NCBI GenBank assembly: GCA_964510235.1
Contig: CAZEBF010000024.1
Coordinates: forward strand, 1-9,506
DNA: 9,506 bases
Direction of reading: 5' to 3'
DNA from: CAYUUR01 sp964510235
GTDB lineage: Bacteria; Patescibacteriota; Saccharimonadia; Saccharimonadales; CAYUUR01
Shown here piece by piece: positions 4,995-9,506 of this stretch; within the stretch, counting starts at the first letter, position 1, and each line of letters starts with the position of its first letter. The notes under the pieces were generated by a model. The model was not told the origin of the DNA. It worked only from the letters and a program-made list of their open reading frames with translations, and did no database searches. Both the position numbers and the translations under genes were made by a program.

Positions 4995-5969
4995 GAGATG
5001 CTCTCTCAAGTGGTGGGCAGCCAGGGCGATGTGCTTAGCAGTGAGGCCAAACTTCTCTAATAATTCCTCCGGCTTACCAGACTCACCAAAGCGATCCATC
5101 ACTCCGACACGTTTCATTGGACGTGGGCAGTGCTCGGCCAGTAGTTCCGCAATAGCACCTCCAAGACCAGCGTTAATCTGAGCTTCTTCTGCAGTAATGA
5201 CAGCCTTGGTTTTGCGAACACTCCTGAGGATTGTGTCTTCATCGAGTGGCTTTATGGTTGGCACGTGAACAACTTCTGCCTCAATACCATCTTTGTAGAG
5301 CATCTCAGCAGCTTTGAGAGCCTGGAAGGTCATTGTGCCAGTCGCAATGATAGTTATGTCATTGCCGGGACTTAGAACGTAAGCCTCGCCGATTTCAAAT
5401 GGGGTTTTATCTGTCGTAAACACGGGAGTAGCTTCGCGGGCTAGTCGCAGATAGCCCGGTCGCTTGTCTATGGCCAAGGCAAGAGTCGCTTTTTCTGCTT
5501 CAATGCTATCACCGGGCACTACTACAACCATATTGGGCAGTACGCGCATGAGCGCAATGTCTTCGAGCATCTGATGAGTGGCGCCATCCATGCCCGTATA
5601 CAAGCCAGCATGCGAGCCAACGATTTTGACTGGCCGATCGTTCAAACAAATGGTGGTGCGGATTTGCTCCCAATTGCGCCCCGGGCTAAACGCCGCGTAA
5701 CTACTGACAAATGGAATTTTGCCCATCGCTGCCAGGCCTGAGCCAACAGTCACCAAATTTTGTTCGGCTACACCTACCTCAATAAACCTGTCTGGGAAGG
5801 CATCTTTAAAGAGACTCATCTGGGTTGAGTCAGTTAAGTCAGCACAAGCCGCTACGACATTAACGTCGGCCTGGCCTGCTGCTAGTAAACCTTTGCCAAA
5901 GCCTTTACGGGTTGGCTCGAGCTCAAAATCATCATTCAGGTAATCCTTATCAACCAAATGTAAACTCAT
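4992..5969 (-). CDS. Transketolase, C-terminal subunit (split gene)
   Basis: This is the pyrimidine-binding plus C-terminal half of transketolase. It pairs with the N-half encoded just upstream to transfer two-carbon units between ketose and aldose phosphates, using thiamine diphosphate. It has 325 residues, the usual size for the separate C-subunit. The catalytic glutamate lies in IEVGVAEQNLV (Glu69), which activates the thiamine ring. Next come the FVSSYAAFSPGRNWEQIR segment (about 87-104) and SHAGLYTGMDGATHQ (about 119-133) with its conserved histidines. The C-terminal transketolase domain ends with DRFGESGKPEELLEKFG. The start is the ATG at 5967-5969, preceded by AGGAG six bases upstream, a strong ribosome binding site. 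The start overlaps the stop of the 52-codon ORF as ATGA. DXS and pyruvate dehydrogenase E1-beta share parts of this fold, but the pairing with an adjacent transketolase N-half and the pentose-phosphate neighbours settle the call. Confidence 0.95.
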   Translation of the reverse strand: MSLHLVDKDYLNDDFELEPTRKGFGKGLLAAGQADVNVVAACADLTDSTQMSLFKDAFPDRFIEVGVAEQNLVTVGSGLAAMGKIPFVSSYAAFSPGRNWEQIRTTICLNDRPVKIVGSHAGLYTGMDGATHQMLEDIALMRVLPNMVVVVPGDSIEAEKATLALAIDKRPGYLRLAREATPVFTTDKTPFEIGEAYVLSPGNDITIIATGTMTFQALKAAEMLYKDGIEAEVVHVPTIKPLDEDTILRSVRKTKAVITAEEAQINAGLGGAIAELLAEHCPRPMKRVGVMDRFGESGKPEELLEKFGLTAKHIALAAHHLREHL

Positions 5970-6124
5970 CGTACGCTCCTAGCGAGCCCATAGGCTTGGC
6001 AGAAGTAGTCAGCAAGCACCAAATGTGAGTATTGATCATTTTGGGTAGTCATGCAGAGAGCAGCCCGAGAAGACTTGTCTTCACGGCGCGAAACGCTGCC
6101 CAAAATGTGCAATGCGAGCATCAT
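5966..6124 (-). CDS. 52-codon ORF between the transketolase halves, unknown
   Basis: I do not recognise the product. The ORF fills the otherwise empty 151 bases between the two transketolase subunits and is fused to both by overlap. Its ATG (6122-6124) overlaps the TGA of the N-half as ATGA, and its own TGA (5966-5968) overlaps the ATG of the C-half as ATGA. AGGAG lies nine bases before the ATG. It starts with two consecutive Met codons. The protein is 52 residues, begins MMLALHILGSVSRREDKSSR and ends ADYFCQAYGLARSVR. It has two cysteines (24 and 42), a basic middle and a likely helical C-terminal half. There is no signal peptide or full membrane helix. The geometry argues for a translated, coupled gene. 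It may be a small transketolase-associated or lineage-specific protein, or may serve only to couple translation of the two subunits. Confidence is in the reading frame, not in any function. Confidence 0.6.
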   Translation of the reverse strand: MMLALHILGSVSRREDKSSRAALCMTTQNDQYSHLVLADYFCQAYGLARSVR

Positions 6125-6984
6125 TCGTGTTCGCTCCTAATCTTCCCCTCGAGAGTCCTAAGATCATGCAAAGCTTTCATAGCTTGGTCGTGATTTGGTG
6201 GCGCACCATGCCAGTGGAAGTCATATTCCATAAAGTTGACTCCTTTACCCGGTACGGTATGCGCGATAAGCATAACAGGCTTCTCGACGATAGCTTTAGC
6301 CATCGAACAGGCATCAATCACTGATTCCATGTTGTTGCCATCAATCTCTATGACATGCCAGCCGAATGACTCCCACTTGAGACGCAAGTCTTCTAGAGGC
6401 ATTACCGATTCGGTTGGGCCATCTATCTGGATGTTGTTGCGGTCAATAATTCCAATAATATTATTGAGCTTGTACTTGGCGCCCAGCATAGCAGCTTCCC
6501 AAACATTACCCTCGTTGAGCTCACCGTCGCCCATAACTACATACACCCAGCGGTGCATCTCTTGGTTCATACGCATTGCCAGCGCCATGCCGCAAGCTTG
6601 ACTCAGGCCACAACCTAATGGTCCGCTGGTATTTTCTAGGCCTGGTAGTTTGCTTCGCTCTGGGTGACCTTGCAGTCGTGAGCCAAACTGGCGTAACGTG
6701 AGTAGTTCTTTCTCTTCAAAGTAACCGGCATGAGCCATGGCGGCGTACTGGACTGGTGCGCAGTGGCCATTGCTCAACAATAATATGTCTCGTTCGCTCC
6801 AGTCAGGCTTCTTTGGATCATGCTTGAGTACATCAAAATATAGCGCCGTAAAGATATCGGCTAAACCAAGTGGCCCAGCGCTGTGCCCACTTTTGGCGTG
6901 TTCAAGCATCTTAATAATATCCTCGCGAATGTCGTAGGCTTTCAGCTCTAACTCTTGTATGGACATGTTTGTTTTATGTGTCAT
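6121..6984 (-). CDS. Transketolase, N-terminal subunit (split gene)
   Basis: This is the thiamine-diphosphate-binding half of transketolase, 287 residues from the chosen start. Motifs in order: KSGHSAGPLGLADIFTALYF (about residues 31-50); the LLLSNGHCAPVQYAAM segment (about 68-83); LQGHPE (about 104-109); and SGPLGCGLSQACGMALAMRM, the glycine-rich cofactor region (about 120-139). The metal- and pyrophosphate-binding motif VVMGDGELNEGNVWEA runs from GDG at about 152 to the DRNNIQIDG segment near 181-189. These match stand-alone transketolase N-subunits, and the catalytic C-half is encoded two genes on. I chose the ATG at 6982-6984, which overlaps the epimerase stop by 11 bases and follows a weak GAG element. 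A TTG at 6994-6996 would add four residues, and an ATG at 6964-6966 would remove six. Neither alternative has a better ribosome site. The stop TGA overlaps the start of the 52-codon ORF. Confidence 0.94.
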   Translation of the reverse strand: MTHKTNMSIQELELKAYDIREDIIKMLEHAKSGHSAGPLGLADIFTALYFDVLKHDPKKPDWSERDILLLSNGHCAPVQYAAMAHAGYFEEKELLTLRQFGSRLQGHPERSKLPGLENTSGPLGCGLSQACGMALAMRMNQEMHRWVYVVMGDGELNEGNVWEAAMLGAKYKLNNIIGIIDRNNIQIDGPTESVMPLEDLRLKWESFGWHVIEIDGNNMESVIDACSMAKAIVEKPVMLIAHTVPGKGVNFMEYDFHWHGAPPNHDQAMKALHDLRTLEGKIRSEHE

Positions 6985-7618
6985 GTTTTTTCTCAATGGC
7001 TGCTAATAGCTTAGCATAGGCAGCCGCAGGTTGGGCGGCTTTTTGGATGGCGCCACCAACGTTTAAAACATCAATTCCACCGGCCATTAACACAGCAGCG
7101 TTGTCGGCATTAACGCCTCCATCCCAGCCGATTTCCACATCATGTTTGAGTTTGCGGATGTGACTTACCTTCTGTAACTGTGACAGATCGGCCGTACCAC
7201 CAAAACTGCCTAAATCACCACTAAAAATCAGAACATGGTCAATTGCGTGTGCCGCTGGCTCAATAACTTCTGGAGCCGTTCGGGGTAACAAAGCAACGCC
7301 GACCTTGATTTGCTCGGCATGCAGCTTGTTAGCCATTTCTATAAAGTTGCCCTCTGCCTGAGCATGCATAATGACCATATTCGGTCTGAGTGCAATAAGT
7401 TGATCGATGATCTCAGCTGGCCTTTGGTACATCACATGCATATCAATACCAACATTTCTTGGCCACCATAGACTGTCTATTGGTACCGTCTTGGTCGGTG
7501 TGAACTCACCATCGGCTAGATCTATGTGTATGCGCTGCGCAAAGGGCCCGAGTCGTTCCATCTGCTCGCGATACTCGTGTAGTTCTTGCGCCAACACGGT
7601 CGGGCATATGACACTCAT
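6974..7618 (-). CDS. rpe: Ribulose-phosphate 3-epimerase, divergent
   Basis: This enzyme interconverts ribulose-5-phosphate and xylulose-5-phosphate in the non-oxidative pentose phosphate pathway. It is a 214-residue TIM barrel of normal family length. All four expected metal ligands are visible: His31 and Asp33 in RIHIDLADGEF, His61 in IDMHVMYQRP, and Asp166 in IGWDGGVNADNA. The phosphate-binding end of the barrel is represented by DVLNVGGAIQKA (about 183-194). Several family hallmarks are altered. The usual DxMDGxFVPN is LADGEFTPT, and the typical MTVxPGFGGQ loop is IFSGDLGSFGGT (about 131-142). A related isomerase of the same superfamily is therefore possible, but the ligands and the neighbours strongly favour epimerase. 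The ATG at 7616-7618 is one base after the rpiB stop (TAG, C, ATG), and there is no strong Shine-Dalgarno, so translation is probably coupled. Confidence 0.9.
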   Translation of the reverse strand: MSVICPTVLAQELHEYREQMERLGPFAQRIHIDLADGEFTPTKTVPIDSLWWPRNVGIDMHVMYQRPAEIIDQLIALRPNMVIMHAQAEGNFIEMANKLHAEQIKVGVALLPRTAPEVIEPAAHAIDHVLIFSGDLGSFGGTADLSQLQKVSHIRKLKHDVEIGWDGGVNADNAAVLMAGGIDVLNVGGAIQKAAQPAAAYAKLLAAIEKKHDT

Positions 7619-7619
7619 G

Positions 7620-8066
7620 CTAGTTCAGCTCGTCCAGTTGATTAATACGTCTTTGGAAACGTGCGGCAGCTGCAAAGGGTGTCTTAAGCCATGTTGTGGT
7701 AATGCCGCGCGCAGTGCGCTCATCGATTTCGTGAGCAGGCAAGCACAGCACGTTGCTGTCATCATCGTTGCGAGACGAACGAGCTTCGCTCATGTTCCAG
7801 ACCAAGCTAGCTCGAATACCCTTGTAGCGATTGGCGGCCATAATCATGCCTTGGCCGCTGCCACATATCAGAATACCGCGGGCGTCTTTGTCATCACTAC
7901 CCAACACAGCTGTGGCTACGCGAGCTGCAAACAATGGAAAATCATCACTGGCTTCAAGTTGCTTGTCGCCTTGATCAATCACCTCAAAACCATCATCAGT
8001 CAGATGTCGCTTGAGAGCTTCTTTGAGCTCGTAGCCGTTGTGGTCCGCGCCGATGTAAATCTTCAT
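7620..8066 (-). CDS. rpiB: Ribose-5-phosphate isomerase B (RpiB/LacAB family)
   Basis: This enzyme interconverts ribose-5-phosphate and ribulose-5-phosphate. It has 148 residues, the normal size for RpiB. The N-terminus is KIYIGADHNGYELKEALKRH, with Asp8 and His9 in the substrate site. The catalytic cysteine is Cys68 in GILICGSGQGMIMAANR, followed by the anion-hole segment and GIRASLVW. The usual xHNDANVL motif, whose histidine helps open the sugar ring, reads SRNDDDSNVLCLPA here, with Asp101 at the histidine position. The family has known variation, so this may be a lineage form rather than a loss of function. The gene starts at the ATG at 8064-8066, one base after the GAPDH stop (TAA, T, ATG), without a strong Shine-Dalgarno site. 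LacA/LacB (galactose-6-phosphate isomerase) is the alternative in this family, but the pentose-phosphate neighbours favour RpiB. Confidence 0.93.
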   Translation of the reverse strand: MKIYIGADHNGYELKEALKRHLTDDGFEVIDQGDKQLEASDDFPLFAARVATAVLGSDDKDARGILICGSGQGMIMAANRYKGIRASLVWNMSEARSSRNDDDSNVLCLPAHEIDERTARGITTTWLKTPFAAAARFQRRINQLDELN

Positions 8067-8067
8067 A

Positions 8068-9081
8068 TTATTTCTGTAGCAGTCGACCGACGTCAGCTAC
8101 AACCTCTACCAATCGGTTGCTGTATCCCCATTCATTATCGTACCAAACCACCACTTTAGCCAGGTTGCCTGCCACAACATTAGTGAGTAGTAGATCAACA
8201 ACGCCCGAATGACTGTTGCCAATGTAGTCACTGCTAACCAACGGTTCATCACTGACATCTAGAATGCCTTGATAGTAGGGTTCTTTGACGGCTTTTTTGA
8301 TAACTGCATTTATCTCATCTTTGGTCACGTCTTTTTTGAGCACCATCGTGACATCACTCAGTGATACAACTGGAGTAGGCACACGCACGCTCATACCATC
8401 AAATTTGCCCTTCAGTTGAGGCAGCGTTAGCGCAACGGCTACGGCTGCACCAGTAGTAGTTGGCACGATGTTCTCGGCGGCGGCACGTGATTCGCGCTTG
8501 TCTTTAGCTGGACCATCTTGGAGCATTTGGCTGGCTGTATAGCTATGAACAGTCGTTAGCATGGCTTTTTCAACGCCAAAAGCTTCATCCAAAATTGCCA
8601 TAACGGCAGCCAAAGAGTTAGTGGTGCAACTAGCATTGCTAATGATGTCTGTGGCGTGCTCAAGCTTATCGTCATTGGCGCCCATAACGAGCGTATCTAC
8701 ACCGTCGCTTTTGGTTGGGCCAGAGATAACTACTTTTTTTGCACCGGCTTTCAAATGAAGTTCAGCGTCTTCCTGCTTGGTAAAACGCCCGGTTGACTCG
8801 ATAACCACATCGACTTTCATATCAGCCCATGGCAAGGCGCTCGGGTCTTTCTCGGCAGTAACTGGAATTTTGTGCCCATCCACTATCAGATTCTTTTCAT
8901 CGCAATCGACTGACTTATCGTAAAGGCCGTATGTGCTGTCGTGCTTCAAGAGATACGCTAAGGTATCAGTACTAGTCAGATCGTTAATTGCAACAATTTC
9001 TAAATCTGTTCTCGCAAATGCAATTTTAAAGGCATTTCGGCCAATTCTACCAAAGCCGTTTATAGCTACCCGTGTCTTCAT
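8068..9081 (-). CDS. gap: Glyceraldehyde-3-phosphate dehydrogenase, type I
   Basis: This glycolytic enzyme oxidises glyceraldehyde-3-phosphate to 1,3-bisphosphoglycerate with NAD(P) and phosphate. It has 337 residues, full family length. The Rossmann motif is VAINGFGRIGRNAFK (about residues 5-19). Asp34 in AINDLT, at the end of the second strand, is the mark of NAD preference. The active-site motif SNASCTTNSLA carries the nucleophile Cys152, with the general base His179 in TTVHSYTASQ. Later segments are the GAAVAVALTLPQLKGK region, MSVRVPTPVVSLSD and the C-terminal WYDNEWGYSNR. The start is the ATG at 9079-9081, with AGGGGG six bases upstream. It is the first gene of the carbon operon, with a recognisable promoter at 9107-9136. 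No internal anomaly is seen. Confidence 0.98.
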   Translation of the reverse strand: MKTRVAINGFGRIGRNAFKIAFARTDLEIVAINDLTSTDTLAYLLKHDSTYGLYDKSVDCDEKNLIVDGHKIPVTAEKDPSALPWADMKVDVVIESTGRFTKQEDAELHLKAGAKKVVISGPTKSDGVDTLVMGANDDKLEHATDIISNASCTTNSLAAVMAILDEAFGVEKAMLTTVHSYTASQMLQDGPAKDKRESRAAAENIVPTTTGAAVAVALTLPQLKGKFDGMSVRVPTPVVSLSDVTMVLKKDVTKDEINAVIKKAVKEPYYQGILDVSDEPLVSSDYIGNSHSGVVDLLLTNVVAGNLAKVVVWYDNEWGYSNRLVEVVADVGRLLQK

Positions 9082-9087
9082 TTTGTT

Positions 9088-9093
9088 CCCCCT
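9088..9093 (-). promoter_or_regulatory. Shine-Dalgarno site of gap
   Basis: The minus strand reads AGGGGG followed by AACAAA and the ATG at 9081. The purine run and six-base spacing give a strong ribosome binding site, in contrast with the fba, uvrB and pgsA-like starts. Confidence 0.75.
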
Positions 9094-9106
9094 ATGTTCA
9101 GAGAGT

Positions 9107-9136
9107 ATTGTACCGTACTGCTTACGCTTCCTGCAA
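9107..9136 (-). promoter_or_regulatory. Promoter of the gap carbon operon
   Basis: On the minus strand TTGCAG (9131-9136) and TACAAT (9107-9112) are separated by 18 bases. Transcription would start near 9100, leaving a leader of about 20 bases that includes the Shine-Dalgarno site at 9088-9093. It lies in the 107-base space between the pyrophosphatase stop and gap. That space contains no gene and no convincing terminator, only a weak three-pair CTC/GAG hairpin near 9167-9176, so read-through from the pyrophosphatase gene is also possible. Confidence 0.55.
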
Positions 9137-9188
9137 CTACAGAACTACATTAAAACGGGAGTAACTCATGCGAGATGATGGATGACTT

Positions 9189-9506
9189 TTACGCGGCCTT
9201 GGAGATTGAGTCCTGAATTACCTTGCGCGCTTCTTCTGGACCGCCCCAACCATTAAACTCAACAGGTGTACCTTTCCAGTTCTTCTTCCAGGCCTTGTAC
9301 TGCTTGTAGAAGTGCTCCATCATCGGCTTAAAGTTTTCACCAAGATCATCAATGTGCTTAATGTGTGATTTTGTTACGTCATCCTCTGCAACACAAACGA
9401 GTTTTTCGTCGCCTTCGCCGTCATCAACCATGTACAAGACACCAATTGGACGACATCGCACAACCACACCATGAGGTACAGACTCGTCGATTATAAGCAA
9501 CGCATC
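9189..9506 (-). CDS. ppa: Inorganic pyrophosphatase, family I, 5' end beyond the window
   Basis: The enzyme hydrolyses pyrophosphate to two phosphates and so drives biosynthetic reactions. The visible 105 residues are the C-terminal part of a soluble family I enzyme. The segment CRPIGVLYMVDDGEGDEKLV matches the family's RPIGxLxMxDEGExDxK motif, with aspartates that bind the catalytic magnesium ions. It is followed by CVAEDDVTKSHIKHIDDL and by the MMEHFYKQYKAWKKNWKG region, then EFNGWGGPEEARKVI near the end. The reading frame is open to the window edge (first codons GAT GCG TTG), so the protein continues upstream; the frame has no genuine start inside the window. The earlier DxxPGxxxxxPxYxD substrate motif is outside. 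It is on the same strand as the carbon operon but separated by 107 bases and a promoter. Confidence 0.93.
   Translation of the reverse strand, partial: DALLIIDESVPHGVVVRCRPIGVLYMVDDGEGDEKLVCVAEDDVTKSHIKHIDDLGENFKPMMEHFYKQYKAWKKNWKGTPVEFNGWGGPEEARKVIQDSISKAA

Noticed and set aside
5966..6123. TGA at the end of the transketolase N-half read as glycine (code 25)
   Set aside because: Reading through gives no transketolase-like continuation and does not join the C-half frame. The ATGA overlaps also make sense only if TGA is a stop.
6985..6996. TTG at 6994-6996 as the start of the transketolase N-half
   Set aside because: It adds four residues without family support and has no better ribosome site than the ATG at 6984.
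8071..8085. TGCTACAGA at the end of gap as a leaderless promoter for rpiB
   Set aside because: It matches the -10 poorly at the most important final T, lies in coding sequence for the conserved gap C-terminus, and the one-base spacing of the genes already explains coupled expression.
7407..8159. A 250-codon open frame on the plus strand
   Set aside because: It lies entirely antisense to rpe, rpiB and the end of gap, which have clear family motifs. Its translation has no recognisable domain and it has no ribosome site.

Overview
The window looks like a chromosomal stretch from a Candidate Phyla Radiation bacterium, most plausibly a Saccharibacteria (TM7)-type genome. This is inferred from compact gene packing (stop/start overlaps almost everywhere), base composition near half G+C by eye, a transketolase split into two genes, a carbon block built around the non-oxidative pentose phosphate pathway, and several lineage-restricted unknown proteins. 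All three stop codons are used in the ordinary way, so there is no sign of TGA recoding. Taxonomy cannot be proven from the window alone. The sequence is a scaffold: two runs of exactly 100 N (3546-3645 and 4809-4908) are gap placeholders, and each cuts real genes.

Layout. From the right edge, read on the minus strand: the 3' part of a family I inorganic pyrophosphatase (9189-9506), then a carbon operon with its own promoter. Its order is GAPDH (gap), ribose-5-phosphate isomerase B (rpiB), ribulose-phosphate 3-epimerase (rpe), transketolase N-half, a previously unlabelled 52-codon ORF, transketolase C-half, class II fructose-bisphosphate aldolase (gap inside), and a PfkB-family sugar kinase (3' end lost in the other gap). 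Facing it on the plus strand is the 5' part of a CDP-alcohol phosphatidyltransferase (3265-3545). Divergent from that is a second minus-strand cluster: a 415-aa protein of unknown family, a SLOG/LOG-type Rossmann protein, a small single-pass membrane protein with a two-cysteine outer domain, and a 28-codon ORF with a very good ribosome binding site. Last is uvrB (1-962, 3' end outside the window).

How the genes work together. The carbon operon interconverts pentose and hexose phosphates with triose phosphates (rpiB, rpe, transketolase halves, aldolase) and feeds glyceraldehyde-3-phosphate to GAPDH. No transaldolase is visible in the block, but an aldolase and a PfkB kinase are. A sedoheptulose-1,7-bisphosphate route, or a PfkB-type phosphofructokinase, is therefore a reasonable but untested idea.

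Regulation. Three genes (uvrB, fba, pgsA-like) have a -10 hexamer only 6-8 bases before the ATG, an arrangement that predicts leaderless or near-leaderless transcripts. gapdh and the transketolase C-half have classical Shine-Dalgarno sequences. An 11-bp inverted repeat spans the divergent promoter region at 3193-3237. No rRNA, tRNA, CRISPR array, insertion sequence or convincing rho-independent terminator was seen.
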